From: Candidatus Brocadia sp.
Lineage (GTDB): Bacteria > Planctomycetota > Brocadiia > Brocadiales > Brocadiaceae
Reading direction: 5' to 3'
Length of the DNA stretch: 64,000 nt
Assembly: GCA_011525665.1 (NCBI GenBank)
Contig: WYAU01000097.1
Coordinates: 28,749-92,748 of the forward strand
How positions within the stretch are numbered: position 1 is the first letter of the stretch; every line of letters begins with the position of its first letter. A program made the translations under genes and the position numbers. Shown piece after piece: positions 43,783 to 54,100 of the stretch. A model generated the notes under the pieces. The model searched no databases, was not told the DNA's origin, and worked only from the letters and a program-made list of their open reading frames with translations.

Positions 43783-46146
43783 ATGCAAAAGAGTCACAAT
43801 ATCCTTATCATAGATGATGATAAGCTGATGTGTGTATCACTCAAGGGTCTCCTGGAGGAAAATGGATACCATGTATACACGGCATCGAATGGAGATGATG
43901 CTGTCCTAATCCTGAATAAACACGGCGTAGATTTGATTCTCTTTGACCTCAGATTACATGACGCTCGTGAGCTTTCTCTCGTAAATAAGATGAAGGATGT
44001 CTCGGCCGGTGCGATCATCCTGGTCATGATCGACCAAAATAAAATCAAGGCAGTAATTAACACCGTGTGTTTGGATACGGTTGACTACATCCTGAAACCA
44101 TTTGATCCGGATTATTTAAAAAAGACCATTGAAAAGGCCCTTTACAAGCAGCAGTTAGAAGCCAGTCTCAAAAAGACGCTTATAGAAAAGGAAATTATCA
44201 GCAACGCGAACAAGATCATCGCCACAAGTCTGGATATTCGGAAAAGTTTTTCCTGTGTATGTAGCGAGCTAAAAAAGATTATTCCATTCGATCGCGCCTG
44301 TCTGATTACTTCCAATGAGCAGGGACAATGGTTTGAGGTGTTCGCGCTAACGAAAACCTATCATTTCAGCGAGATCAATGAAGGCGAATCCTTTCCCATG
44401 TCAGGCAGTCTCTTGGAAGAAATCATCAAAACAGGCGAACCGGTCATTGTCAACAACACAGAAACTGGTCGTTTCTGGACGGACAGGGTGCTTTTCAAGG
44501 AGAGGATACACTCACGACTCGGATTTCCCCTTACGTACAAAGGAAAAGCGCTTGGCGCCCTTACCTTCGGCAGCGAAAAAGCGAATAGTTTTAGCGAACA
44601 GTGTTACTACTACCTCTGGCAGATAGCGCCCCAACTTGCCATTGCCATTGAAAACACCAAACTGTTTAACCGCATTAAAGCCTCGGAAGAACGGTATAAG
44701 ACGTTGTTTAATCACGCCGCAGATTCCATGATGATGATAGACCTGAATGGAAAGATCCTTACCGTGAACCGGCGTGAAGAAGACATTATTGGTTACACGA
44801 TGGAAGAACTTCTGGGTAAGTACATTTATGATTTCTTACCTGAAACGTCGAAGACAATGGTTGCCCAACTTCTTGCAATGGCGGTTAACAGTAAAGTCCA
44901 AACAACCGAGATTGAGGTCATCAGTAAAAGCCAACAAACCTTAGTGATGGAATTAGACATCACGGTGGTAAGGGAAGGGAGCAACGTTTTGTATCTCCTG
45001 GTACACTTCAGGGACATAACCAGGAGAAAGAACCTGGAACTGGAGTTAATCGAGGAAAAGAAAAAACTGGATAATATTGTGAGCGAAATAGGGGCAGACC
45101 TCTTGGTTATTGACAGATACAATAAAATATGCTGGGCAAACAAGCGATTAATCGAAAATCATCCCTTGGGGAAAAACATATTAAACCAGACGTGCTTTGA
45201 CACCTATTGTCATCTTCACTCAGTTCCCGCAGATTGTCCTTCTGCGAAGGTGTTTCATACGGGAAGAATAAGCCAGATTGAACGTGTAGTTCATAATAAT
45301 CACAGAAAGAAATTCTGCAATGTAATCAGTTCTCCTATTTTTGATAAAGATGGGAACGTGGTGCAGGTGCTGGAGTTGATTCAGGATATCACCGGGAAAA
45401 AACAGGAAGAAGAAAAACAGAGAAGACTCCAGCAGCAACTGGTGCATTCTGACAGACTAATTTCAATCGGGCGACTGGCAGCCGGTGTTGCGCACGAAAT
45501 TAATACACCTCTTGCGATTCTTTCCGGTATGATCCAGGAATTTCTCGAAAGGAATAATTCCTTCACCGGGGAGATCGTAAAAGAATTTAAAACCATGCAC
45601 AAAGTTACTAAGCGTATTGAAAAAACCGTTGATTCTTTGCTGGATCTGTCTCATTTTGAGGGAAACGAGCAACCGAAACTTATCAGTATCAATGAATTGA
45701 TCAAAGACACTATTTCCCTTATTGTCGAACAATTTACTGCAAAAAACAAGTGTATCATTGTAAAACTGTCTTCCCGCTTGCCAAAGATCAGAGGTTTTGC
45801 GGAGCAACTGCAACAGGTGTTTATGAATTTGCTGATCAACGCCGATGACGCTACTGCCGATGGCGACACCATCTCGATAACCACAACCCAAAAGGAAAAA
45901 AGCAGCATACATATCAATTTTAAAGACACCGGTACGGGCATGCCTGAGGATATGTTGTCGAAAATCTTTGACCCTTTTTTTACTACGAAAGAAGTGGGAA
46001 AGGGAACCGGACTGGGATTGTCTATTACTTATGGAATTGTAAAAAGACATCATGGCGCAATTCGTGTCAAAAGCAAGGTAGGGAAAGGCACTGCCTTTGA
46101 TATTCATTTGCCTGTGGACTTTGAAAAGGTAACGACTCATGGATAG
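43783..46146 (+). CDS. hybrid sensor kinase: REC-GAF-PAS-PAS-HisKA-HATPase
   Basis: This 787-residue soluble histidine kinase has an N-terminal receiver domain (ILIIDDDK, phospho-acceptor Asp55 in LFDLRLHD), followed by a GAF-like domain (about 140-290) and two PAS domains ([20 protein letters not shown] and a second near 430-530). The dimerisation/phosphotransfer helix has [13 protein letters not shown] with His571. The ATPase domain has [17 protein letters not shown] and GTGLGLSI. No transmembrane helix is present, so it senses a cytoplasmic signal. Its 3' end overlaps the next regulator gene by 8 nt, making a clear two-component pair. Confidence 0.92.
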   Translation: MQKSHNILIIDDDKLMCVSLKGLLEENGYHVYTASNGDDAVLILNKHGVDLILFDLRLHDARELSLVNKMKDVSAGAIILVMIDQNKIKAVINTVCLDTVDYILKPFDPDYLKKTIEKALYKQQLEASLKKTLIEKEIISNANKIIATSLDIRKSFSCVCSELKKIIPFDRACLITSNEQGQWFEVFALTKTYHFSEINEGESFPMSGSLLEEIIKTGEPVIVNNTETGRFWTDRVLFKERIHSRLGFPLTYKGKALGALTFGSEKANSFSEQCYYYLWQIAPQLAIAIENTKLFNRIKASEERYKTLFNHAADSMMMIDLNGKILTVNRREEDIIGYTMEELLGKYIYDFLPETSKTMVAQLLAMAVNSKVQTTEIEVISKSQQTLVMELDITVVREGSNVLYLLVHFRDITRRKNLELELIEEKKKLDNIVSEIGADLLVIDRYNKICWANKRLIENHPLGKNILNQTCFDTYCHLHSVPADCPSAKVFHTGRISQIERVVHNNHRKKFCNVISSPIFDKDGNVVQVLELIQDITGKKQEEEKQRRLQQQLVHSDRLISIGRLAAGVAHEINTPLAILSGMIQEFLERNNSFTGEIVKEFKTMHKVTKRIEKTVDSLLDLSHFEGNEQPKLISINELIKDTISLIVEQFTAKNKCIIVKLSSRLPKIRGFAEQLQQVFMNLLINADDATADGDTISITTTQKEKSSIHINFKDTGTGMPEDMLSKIFDPFFTTKEVGKGTGLGLSITYGIVKRHHGAIRVKSKVGKGTAFDIHLPVDFEKVTTHG

Positions 46147-46765
46147 AGGGATAAAAATATTAGTTGTAGACGACGACAAAGACTACAATGTGTATTTAAC
46201 AAAATTTTTGTCGGACGAAGGATACATTACGAAGGGCATTACAAAACCAATGGATACCCTTCCTGCGTTGGAACAGGAAAAGTTTCATATCGTCATACTT
46301 GACCTTAAAATGCCCCAAATCAGTGGTACGGAGTTACTCAAGGAAATAAAATCGAAACACCGGAATATCTGTGTTATCATATTGACAGGATATCCTTCAT
46401 TTAAAACGGCAGTTGAAACGATGAAACTTGACGCCTTTGACTATCTGAAAAAGCCGTTTGATCTGAACGATTTACGGAAAGCGCTGAGCAATGCGCAAAA
46501 GACATATTGTCTTGTCGAAAGCTCAAAGGACAGGCTCAAGAGTTCTGTGGGGAAGAAACTCAAACTGTTAAGAAAAGGCAAGAAAATCACGCAAAAGCAG
46601 CTGGCAAACCGTACCGGTTTATCGCCGAGTTTGTTGTCACAGATTGAAAACGGACAAATTGCGGCATCCCTTACAACGCTGGACAAATTATCTGCCTCGC
46701 TGAATGTCAAGATAGCGTACTTCCTGGATGAGGAAGCAGATGAATCCACCGCAACAATCAGATGA
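46139..46765 (+). CDS. response regulator with XRE-type helix-turn-helix output
   Basis: The N-terminal receiver domain (residues 1-125) has ILVVDDDKDY, phospho-acceptor Asp55 in VILDLKMPQ, and the conserved Lys in YLKKPFD. The C-terminal part (about 139-200) is a Cro/CI (XRE) helix-turn-helix: GKKLKLLRKGKKITQKQLAN, TGLSPSLLSQIENGQIAAS, TLDKLSASLNV. Response regulators usually end in winged-helix, LuxR or Fis-type domains, so an XRE output is uncommon. Coupled to the kinase just upstream by overlap. Targets are unknown. The adjacent heptose genes are candidates. Confidence 0.9.
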   Translation: MDRGIKILVVDDDKDYNVYLTKFLSDEGYITKGITKPMDTLPALEQEKFHIVILDLKMPQISGTELLKEIKSKHRNICVIILTGYPSFKTAVETMKLDAFDYLKKPFDLNDLRKALSNAQKTYCLVESSKDRLKSSVGKKLKLLRKGKKITQKQLANRTGLSPSLLSQIENGQIAASLTTLDKLSASLNVKIAYFLDEEADESTATIR

Positions 46766-46919
46766 AAATCTGAAAATTGCGGGCAATCGCGGAGTATCCC
46801 TTTGGTAAACGGCTTAAACGAATCATCCTTCGGTGCGGACGGGGATTTGATTGCTTATTGTCTCCGGCTTTACTCTCAAGGTTTACATTGACTGTCGTTT
46901 TTATAGGAGTTGTACGTTG

Positions 46920-48443
46920 ATGGATAAACTGCTTGGCATTATCTCAAACCTCGGCTCTCCGAGGATTATGGTTATTGGCGATTTGATGCTCGACAAGTAC
47001 GTATGGGGCGAGGTAAAACGCATCTCGCAAGAGGCGCCAATACCCGTCATTAATGTCTCTTCTGAAGACGTGCGGCCAGGGGGCGCTGGAAGTGTTGTGA
47101 ATAACTTGCAGACGCTGGGCGCGCAGGTGTTTGCATGCGGGATTATTGGTGATGATGCTCATGGACACACCCTTTTGAATCTTTTTAAAGGCATGGGGGT
47201 AGATACAACAGGGATTGTTGTTGATAAAAGTCGTCCCACTATTCTGAAAATGCGTTTTATGGGCCATTTGCAAACCACCGGGAAAGGAGTGCAACAATTG
47301 CTGCGGGTTGATTATGAAAAGACCCATAGCATCTCTGCGGCAATAGAGCGGCAGCTTGCCGGTTATTTAAGTGACAACATACCCGCGTGCGATATCATTC
47401 TGATTTCCGATATGAACAAGGGTTTGCTTTCCCATTCATTTTTAAAAACAATAGTGGCCGTATGTAAAAAACACAAAAAAATCGCGATCGTGGACCCCAA
47501 ACTCATGAGCGACTATGCCTGTTATGAAGGCTTTACCGCAATGACGCCCAACAGAAATGAAACGGAAATTGCCACGGGAATAAAAATCACTGACAGTGAC
47601 AGTCTGCATCGCGCCGGCAACAAACTTGTTTCGAGTCTTTCCCTGGAGTATTGTATCATAACCATAGATAAAGACGGCATGTTCCTCTATCATAAGAGCG
47701 GGGAGGGGAAGATTATACCGACTGTCCCGCGGGCTGTATCCGACGTAACCGGCGCCGGCGATATGGTGCTCAGTATGTTTGGCATGGTCGTTGGAACCGG
47801 TCACGGTTTTGAGGATGCGGCGCTCCTTGCGAATGTTGCGGCGGGAATAGAAGTTGGCAAGATTGGCGCAACTCCCGTCAGCAAGGGTGAAATCCTGAAC
47901 GAACTTATCGGTGGAAAAAACCAGTTATCAGACAAAATTAAAGATGTTGAAGTGCTCAAAGGCATACTCGCCGAGCATCGAAAGAAAAATGACAAGATTG
48001 TGTTCACAAACGGTTGCTTTGATATCTTACACATCGGACATATTGAATATCTTAAATTTGCCAGGAAACAAGGCGATCTGCTCGTAGTAGGACTAAATAC
48101 CGACCTGTCCGTCAGGAGCCAAAAAGGTCCCACCCGCCCCTTTGTTTCTGAAATAGAACGTGCGAAAATGCTTTCTGCACTGGAGGATGTAACTTACGTG
48201 GTGCTTTTTGATGAACTCACCCCCCTGAATTTAATCAAGGCCGTAAGGCCGGACGTGCTGGTAAAGGGAGAAGACTGGAAAAAAGCCGGAGCGGTAGGCG
48301 GGGAATTTGTAGAATCCTACGGAGGGAAAGTCGTTTTTGCCCCCTTTGTTGATGGCGTTTCAACCACCAACATTGTTTCAAGAATACTGAACAGGCATAA
48401 CCAGATCCAAAATTCCAAGGAAGCTATTGGCCAGGCTCAATAA
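46920..48443 (+). CDS. hldE: bifunctional heptose-7-phosphate kinase/heptose-1-phosphate adenylyltransferase
   Basis: Two enzymes of ADP-L-glycero-D-manno-heptose synthesis fused in one 507-residue chain. The N-terminal ribokinase-like domain has MVIGDLMLDKYVWGEVKRIS and DVTGAGDMVLSMFG. The C-terminal nucleotidyltransferase domain begins at KIVFTNGCFDILHIGHIEYL and has GLNTDLSVRSQKG. ATG 46920 has TAGGAG upstream. gmhA and gmhB follow, so the operon makes the LPS inner-core sugar donor. This supports a Gram-negative outer membrane. Confidence 0.95.
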   Translation: MDKLLGIISNLGSPRIMVIGDLMLDKYVWGEVKRISQEAPIPVINVSSEDVRPGGAGSVVNNLQTLGAQVFACGIIGDDAHGHTLLNLFKGMGVDTTGIVVDKSRPTILKMRFMGHLQTTGKGVQQLLRVDYEKTHSISAAIERQLAGYLSDNIPACDIILISDMNKGLLSHSFLKTIVAVCKKHKKIAIVDPKLMSDYACYEGFTAMTPNRNETEIATGIKITDSDSLHRAGNKLVSSLSLEYCIITIDKDGMFLYHKSGEGKIIPTVPRAVSDVTGAGDMVLSMFGMVVGTGHGFEDAALLANVAAGIEVGKIGATPVSKGEILNELIGGKNQLSDKIKDVEVLKGILAEHRKKNDKIVFTNGCFDILHIGHIEYLKFARKQGDLLVVGLNTDLSVRSQKGPTRPFVSEIERAKMLSALEDVTYVVLFDELTPLNLIKAVRPDVLVKGEDWKKAGAVGGEFVESYGGKVVFAPFVDGVSTTNIVSRILNRHNQIQNSKEAIGQAQ

Positions 48444-48462
48444 AAATCGAAAGGATTTCTTT

Positions 48463-49041
48463 GTGAATGATATTGAAATACAATTGCAGGACAGCATCGA
48501 CACGAAGAAGGCATTATTGGCAACCAACCTTGATATAATCAGGAATATCGCCGACATTCTTGTTCGGGCGTTTAAAAACAACCACCGCCTGTATCTCATC
48601 GGCAACGGGGGAAGCGCCGCCGATGCCCAGCATATTGCCGGGGAATTGGTGGGCAGGTTTAAAATGAACCGGCGTCCCCTTCCCGCAGTTGCCCTGACAA
48701 CAGATAGCTCTGTAATGACCGCGATTGCAAATGACTTTGGCTATGATACCTGCTTTGCCCGGCAGGTCGATGCCCTGGCTGTTCCGGGCGACGTTGTTCT
48801 GGCTTTCAGCACAAGCGGGAATTCACAAGGCATCGTGAATGCCGTTCACATTGCAAGAAACCGTAGAGCAATCGCCATCGGATTTACCGGAAAAGACGGT
48901 GGCCTCCTTAAGGATGCCGTCGATATCTGCTTAAAAATTCCCTCAGACAACACACCCCGGATACAAGAATGCCATATCACTGTGGGACACATCCTGTGCT
49001 CCATTGTCGAGAAAGAATTATTCGGATCAGTCATCCCATGA
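48463..49041 (+). CDS. gmhA: sedoheptulose-7-phosphate isomerase
   Basis: First enzyme of heptose synthesis, converting sedoheptulose 7-phosphate to manno-heptose 7-phosphate. SIS-domain features are IGNGGSAADAQHIAGELVGR, LTTDSSVMTAIANDFGYDTC and FSTSGNSQGIVNAV. GTG 48463 with AAAGGA upstream gives 192 residues, the normal length. An alternative TTG at 48427 would overlap hldE. The gmhB start overlaps its stop (ATGA). Confidence 0.93.
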   Translation: MNDIEIQLQDSIDTKKALLATNLDIIRNIADILVRAFKNNHRLYLIGNGGSAADAQHIAGELVGRFKMNRRPLPAVALTTDSSVMTAIANDFGYDTCFARQVDALAVPGDVVLAFSTSGNSQGIVNAVHIARNRRAIAIGFTGKDGGLLKDAVDICLKIPSDNTPRIQECHITVGHILCSIVEKELFGSVIP

Positions 49042-49634
49042 AAAAGAAAAAGGCTGTGTTCCTCGACCGGGATGGTACCATTGTGGTCCACGAGCCGTAT
49101 CTCAGTTCTCCGGATCAGCTGAAATTGTTGCCGAATGCCGCACAGGGGATTCGCCTCTTCAGGGGACAGGGGTATCTGATTATTGTCGTCACGAACCAAT
49201 CCGGAGTAGCCAGGGGATTTTTCGACGAAGAACGTTTAATGCTTATCCACAGGAGGTTGATGGATATGCTGGAAGAGGAGGGGGTCGAAATTGACGGTAT
49301 CTACTATTGTCCGCACCACACGGAAGGAGTTATAGAGAAATATAAGATTAACTGTGAGTGCCGAAAACCCGGTCCCGGAATGCTCCTGGACGCCGCTCGC
49401 CGGTATAACATCGATTTAACCCAATCCCTTATGATTGGCGATTCAGAGACGGATATGCTGGCCGGTAAAAATGCAGGTTGCAGGTGCGCGCTCATAAGGA
49501 ACAGTCGTGTAGACGAGATGAGCGCTACACAAATGATGGGCATCGATTACGTGGTGAAAGACTTATGGGAGGCAGCGAAGCTAATTTCTGTCAATAATGA
49601 TGACGAATCCAACTTTCGCAGAAAGTTGGGCTAA
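49038..49634 (+). CDS. gmhB: heptose-1,7-bisphosphate 7-phosphatase
   Basis: A HAD-family phosphatase that removes the 7-phosphate before adenylylation. The catalytic motif is VFLDRDGTIVVHE, with zinc-binding Cys/His in YYCPHHTEG and CECRKPGPGML, and the Asp motif IGDSETDMLAGKNAG. The 198-residue length includes a short tail (about 13 residues) encoded partly by a palindrome at 49609-49629. It overlaps gmhA by 4 nt, the third gene of the ADP-heptose operon. Confidence 0.94.
   Translation: MKKKKAVFLDRDGTIVVHEPYLSSPDQLKLLPNAAQGIRLFRGQGYLIIVVTNQSGVARGFFDEERLMLIHRRLMDMLEEEGVEIDGIYYCPHHTEGVIEKYKINCECRKPGPGMLLDAARRYNIDLTQSLMIGDSETDMLAGKNAGCRCALIRNSRVDEMSATQMMGIDYVVKDLWEAAKLISVNNDDESNFRRKLG
49609..49629. 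repeat. palindrome at the gmhB 3' end
   Basis: CCAACTTTC / GAAAGTTGG around GCA makes a 9-bp perfect stem. It is partly translated as the last residues (NFRRKLG) of GmhB. No T-run follows, so it is not a clear terminator. Confidence 0.5.
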
Positions 49635-49781
49635 GAATATGAACAGGGACGAATCCGGAAATTGTTCGGGTTCTTCCGGGTTTTTGATTTCTTTGCCACC
49701 CTCAGGGCTTGTCTTTCGTGGATTTAATAAAATAAAAAAAACAATTTATCATTTCCGGTCAAACAGGAATCTAAAATAAAA

Positions 49782-51788
49782 ATGTCTGTTTTTCAGTTAG
49801 TTTCTCCTTTTAAACCAGAAGGCGATCAGCCCCGCGCCATACGACAGCTGGTGGAAGGCTATAAAAATAATATCAGGCATCAGACACTGCTGGGGGTCAC
49901 GGGTTCGGGGAAGACCTTTACCATGGCCAACGTGATTGCATCCCTGGAAAAACCGACCCTGGTTATGACTCACAATAAGACCCTGGCAGCCCAGCTCTAC
50001 AGTGAATTTAAGAGCTTTTTCCCGCAGAACGCCGTGGGATATTTTGTCAGCTATTACGATTACTATCAACCCGAGGCATATATTCCGCAACGGGACATCT
50101 ATATCGAGAAGGAAGCGACCATCAACCAGGAAATCGACCGGCTTCGCTTAGCCGCTACCAGCAATCTCATGTCACGCAGAGACGTCATCATCGTGGCCAG
50201 CGTTTCTTGTATTTATGGGTTGGGTTCACCTGAAGAATATCGGGAAATGTATGTACACCTGTGCACAGGTGATTCGGTAGAACGGAACAAGCTCTTGAGA
50301 AAACTCGTCGACATCCAGTATGACCGGAATGATATCCAGTTCGTGCGCGGCACGTTGCGGGTACGCGGGGACGTGGTAGAGGTATTCCCTGCTTACGAGG
50401 AAGTTGCTTACCGCATTGAATTGTTCGGAGATGAGGTCGACAGGATTTCCATAGTCAATCCCACAACCGGCAGTACTGTGCAGGAGGTAAAAGAGATATC
50501 CATTTATCCTGCCAAACACTTTGTCATGCCGGAAGGAAAGATTGAAGGGGTAGTTAAATCAATCGAATACGAATTGAACGACCGTCTGAAAGAATTGCGG
50601 TCGCAGGGAAAGTTTCTTGATGCCCAGCGCCTGGAGGCGCGGACGCGCTATGACATGGAAATGCTTCTGGAGGTGGGCTATTGTCACGGTATTGAAAATT
50701 ATTCAAGGCATCTCAGCGGTCGTGCACCCGGAGAAACACCGTACACCCTCTTTGACTATTTTCCCAAAGATTTTTTTCTTATTGTAGATGAATCCCACGT
50801 GTCTGTCCCGCAGATTGCGGGTATGTATCATGGAGATCGTGCACGCAAGGAAACGCTGGTTGAATACGGATTTCGTCTGCCTTCGGCGCTGGACAACCGC
50901 CCCTTACGGTTTGACGAGTGGGAAGAAAGGATTCACCAAATCCTGTTCGTTTCGGCAACTCCAGGCCCCTATGAATTAAAAAAATGCCAGGGTAAGGCGA
51001 TTGAACAGATCATTCGTCCAACCGGTCTGGTCGATCCTGTAATACACGTAAAACCGGCAAAGACACAGGTGGATGACTTGCTAAAGCAGATTAAGAAACG
51101 GGTGCAGAAAAAAGAGCGGGTGCTGGTAACCACGTTAACGAAACGGCTCGCAGAAGACCTGAGTGAGTATATCAGGGAAGAGGGACTGAAAGGCATGTAC
51201 CTCCATTCCGAGATAAATGCCATAGAAAGGGTTACCATATTGCGGGATTTGCGTTTGGGAAAATTCGACGTGCTGGTGGGTGTCAATCTCCTCAGGGAAG
51301 GTCTGGATTTGCCGGAGGTTTCGCTCGTGGCAATCCTCGATGCAGATAAGGAGGGATTTCTGCGTTCAGAGACGTCTCTGATACAAACCATTGGCAGGAC
51401 TGCAAGGAACGTGAATGCCGAGGTGATCTTATATGCGGACGATATAACAAATTCCATGAAACGGGCAATCGATGAAACCAACCGCCGGCGGACACTCCAG
51501 ATATCATATAACAAGGAGCACAATATTACTCCTGCGACGATACAAAAGGAGATCAAGAGGGGCATTGAAGACGAAGTTTCATCGCATAAGATCGTTTATG
51601 AAGCCGTAGCAGAAAGTGAGGAAGAATACATTACCCAGGAGTTCGTGAACGAACTGGAGGAAGAGATGCTTAAGGCTGCAGAGGCCTTGGAGTTCGAACG
51701 GGCGGCGGAACTAAGGGATAAAATTCAGCGGATCCGTTCCCGGTATGGCGTAAGCAGTAAGAGCGTGCCATCTAAGTCGCGGGCGTAA
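49782..51788 (+). CDS. uvrB: excinuclease ABC subunit B
   Basis: The helicase-like damage-verification subunit of nucleotide excision repair. Walker A GVTGSGKT lies at residues 38-45. The beta-hairpin that clamps DNA spans [13 protein letters not shown] to [12 protein letters not shown]. Helicase motifs include [28 protein letters not shown] and [11 protein letters not shown]. The C-terminal UVR domain [20 protein letters not shown] binds UvrC. The 668-residue length is normal. It lies 147 nt after gmhB with no sign of an SOS box noticed. Confidence 0.96.
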   Translation: MSVFQLVSPFKPEGDQPRAIRQLVEGYKNNIRHQTLLGVTGSGKTFTMANVIASLEKPTLVMTHNKTLAAQLYSEFKSFFPQNAVGYFVSYYDYYQPEAYIPQRDIYIEKEATINQEIDRLRLAATSNLMSRRDVIIVASVSCIYGLGSPEEYREMYVHLCTGDSVERNKLLRKLVDIQYDRNDIQFVRGTLRVRGDVVEVFPAYEEVAYRIELFGDEVDRISIVNPTTGSTVQEVKEISIYPAKHFVMPEGKIEGVVKSIEYELNDRLKELRSQGKFLDAQRLEARTRYDMEMLLEVGYCHGIENYSRHLSGRAPGETPYTLFDYFPKDFFLIVDESHVSVPQIAGMYHGDRARKETLVEYGFRLPSALDNRPLRFDEWEERIHQILFVSATPGPYELKKCQGKAIEQIIRPTGLVDPVIHVKPAKTQVDDLLKQIKKRVQKKERVLVTTLTKRLAEDLSEYIREEGLKGMYLHSEINAIERVTILRDLRLGKFDVLVGVNLLREGLDLPEVSLVAILDADKEGFLRSETSLIQTIGRTARNVNAEVILYADDITNSMKRAIDETNRRRTLQISYNKEHNITPATIQKEIKRGIEDEVSSHKIVYEAVAESEEEYITQEFVNELEEEMLKAAEALEFERAAELRDKIQRIRSRYGVSSKSVPSKSRA

Positions 51789-51859
51789 CGCAAGGCGCAC
51801 GTGTGTTGAAAATTCAGCGAAAAAAAATAAAGATACGAGATATACCTCTTTGTATCAGA

Positions 51860-53965
51860 CTATCTTCCTTGTTGAGTTTCTGCGGATATCAGCCTGTCAA
51901 TCATTTTCTTCATTTCTCCCGATTGCTTGTGCTTCGGATTTATCCTCAGCGCCTCCCGTATATGCTCCAGTGCCTTTTTATTGTCGTGAAAATAGTTCAG
52001 GTACAGAATGCCGAGGCTGATGTGGACATCGGCATTTTGGGGGTCTCTGTGATAAGCATCCAAAAGCTTGTTATAGGCTTCACCCATCTGCCCTTTTTTA
52101 TAATAAACTACTGCGAGATTATAATGTGCAAGGGCAAAATTCCTTCGAATCTTTACGGCCTTTTCTAATTCAGAAAAGGCCTCATCGAGCCGCCCCAGAT
52201 CAATCAGGGCGCTGCCCAGATTACAATGCGCGTCGGCATAATACGGGTTGCTCCTCAGCGCCTCGATATATTCAGTAACGGCCCTATCAAGCATCCCCTT
52301 TCTTTTATAAAGAAGACCCAGATTATTGTGTGCCTCCGGGTAGTCATTCCTTAAACGGGTCGCTATCGTAAGCTCTTCGATTGCCTTATCATCAAGGCCT
52401 TTCAACGAATATGCTGCGCCGAGGTTGCAGTGCGCCTTGGGTTGCTCATGTTTCACCTGAATAGAATCCCTGAACGACCGGATGGCTGCATCCGTAAAAC
52501 CATTGTGATAGTAATAGTATCCCAGGTTATTGTATATGCGAAAACTCCGGGGGGAGCGGCGTATCGTTTCCGTACTGAATGTGAATTCATTGAGCCATAT
52601 CCTGTTTCTGCTCACCGTGCCCCCTGCGAATAAAAGACAGATGACTGCTATTGACGTCGTGGATAATGACCTTCGGCCCAAGATTTTGCCAGAAACGTTC
52701 AGAAACCGTTTTTTTGCGGATATTTTGTGTGTAAATATCGAACCCCACAGCATGGCAAACCCTATAGCGGGAATATAAAGATATCTCTCTGCCATGATGT
52801 TGAGTATAGGAACAATATTTAACACGGGCAAGAGTGTTATAAAAAACCAGAGTATCGAAAATGTCCATATTTTTGAAAGGCGGCATAGTTTTATTGAGAT
52901 GACAATAACACCTGTTACGACGATGAGGGTCACAATAAAAGCCGCATCGGCTGGTGAATAGGCGACGGGAACAACGTAATCTGCATTAAGGGGGGAGGGG
53001 ATAAACAGCAGCTTTATATAATACCCAATCACCTTTGTCATCATAATAAAGTTTGCATACAGACTATTGCCGGGATACTCAGCCGATTCGCCGGGATTAC
53101 GGAAGAGAGAGAATCGCAGAAACAGATAAAAAGCGCTGACGACAAGATAACCTCCATACCGTGTTACTAATCGCAGGGTAATATTGCGCAGTAAAAACCC
53201 CCGTTCTTTACCATAAGTTTTTACCTCCCCTTCATCGTTCAACTGAGCGCTCACGATGATGTCCCCTCTTTGTGAAGGAGGGGATAACGGGGTGGCTAAT
53301 TCGCTGTGGCCGTGCGGTGCTATTGTAGTATGAACGTTTAATGAGACACCCCTCTGAAGGATGAGGTCGTAGGCAAGGATTAAGAACGGGAGGGTTATTG
53401 CCATCTCCTTCGATAACAAGGCAAAGAGATACGCACATAAAGAAAAGGCATAGCAAATGACAAAGTTTGTTCTCCCCGCACTCCTGCCGGCTTTGAGAAA
53501 TAAGATAAAGGCAGCAAGGAAAAAGGTTGCAGACAAAAGGTCCTCACGATAGCTGACGGCATTGACGGCCTCTGTAAAAATGGGGTGTATGGAAAAAATT
53601 ATGGATGAAAGAAAGGCCGTTGTCCGATTATGAAAAAGCCGGCATGTCATACAATAGACCAGGCAGACATTCAGGGTGTGGACTATTATATTTGTCAGAT
53701 GATAACCTAAAGGGTTTAAGTGCCAAAGTGCGTATTCTATGAAATAGGAGAGGGTGACGATGGGGCGGTAGGTAAGCTCGTTGGAGACAACAAAGTATTT
53801 CTGGTTAAAGAATGCAGAGAGGTACCTCCACTCACGAATAAAGTGGTTATTGGTGATCGTGAGGTAATCGTCATAAACGAAGGTATTGCCCAGGGAATTC
53901 AGATAAACCAATACGGGTAATACCGTGATAAGTGTGAATAGGAGTATGCGGGTCTTGTTGTTCAA
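51860..53965 (-). CDS. multi-pass membrane protein with C-terminal TPR repeats
   Basis: The N-terminal 460 residues contain many hydrophobic helices resembling a dolichol-phosphate-mannose-type or TMTC-like membrane glycosyltransferase scaffold (for example VYDDYLTITNNHFIREW near residue 34). The C-terminal part (about 480-690) holds six or so tetratricopeptide repeats such as AHCNLGAAYSLKGLDDKAIEE and AHNNLGLLYKRKGMLDRAV. Residues about 224-236 (LSPPSQRGDIIV) are encoded by a copy of the GC-rich palindrome family, inserted in frame in a loop. It probably takes part in sugar transfer or protein assembly at the envelope. The precise role is unknown. Confidence 0.82.
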   Translation of the reverse strand: MNNKTRILLFTLITVLPVLVYLNSLGNTFVYDDYLTITNNHFIREWRYLSAFFNQKYFVVSNELTYRPIVTLSYFIEYALWHLNPLGYHLTNIIVHTLNVCLVYCMTCRLFHNRTTAFLSSIIFSIHPIFTEAVNAVSYREDLLSATFFLAAFILFLKAGRSAGRTNFVICYAFSLCAYLFALLSKEMAITLPFLILAYDLILQRGVSLNVHTTIAPHGHSELATPLSPPSQRGDIIVSAQLNDEGEVKTYGKERGFLLRNITLRLVTRYGGYLVVSAFYLFLRFSLFRNPGESAEYPGNSLYANFIMMTKVIGYYIKLLFIPSPLNADYVVPVAYSPADAAFIVTLIVVTGVIVISIKLCRLSKIWTFSILWFFITLLPVLNIVPILNIMAERYLYIPAIGFAMLWGSIFTHKISAKKRFLNVSGKILGRRSLSTTSIAVICLLFAGGTVSRNRIWLNEFTFSTETIRRSPRSFRIYNNLGYYYYHNGFTDAAIRSFRDSIQVKHEQPKAHCNLGAAYSLKGLDDKAIEELTIATRLRNDYPEAHNNLGLLYKRKGMLDRAVTEYIEALRSNPYYADAHCNLGSALIDLGRLDEAFSELEKAVKIRRNFALAHYNLAVVYYKKGQMGEAYNKLLDAYHRDPQNADVHISLGILYLNYFHDNKKALEHIREALRINPKHKQSGEMKKMIDRLISAETQQGR
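53261..53296. repeat. GC-rich palindromic repeat inside the TPR membrane protein gene
   Basis: TCCCCTC and GAGGGGA arms surround a TTTGTGAAG centre, with a trailing CGGGGTGG outer arm. It is a degenerate copy translated in frame as part of LSPPSQRGDIIV. Confidence 0.7.
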
Positions 53966-54100
53966 CGTCTAAAATTTTTTAAGGTGAATAATGAGCCACA
54001 GAGCGCACAGAGAAAAACGGCTTACAATATCTTTAAGTTAATCCTTCTACGGATGTTTGCTCTTCACACTCCTTGATACAATTTGCATCTCTGAGTTCAT

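Noticed and set aside
49597..49779. 60-codon ORF between gmhB and uvrB
   Set aside because: It starts within gmhB, overlaps a palindrome, and shows no protein-like pattern.
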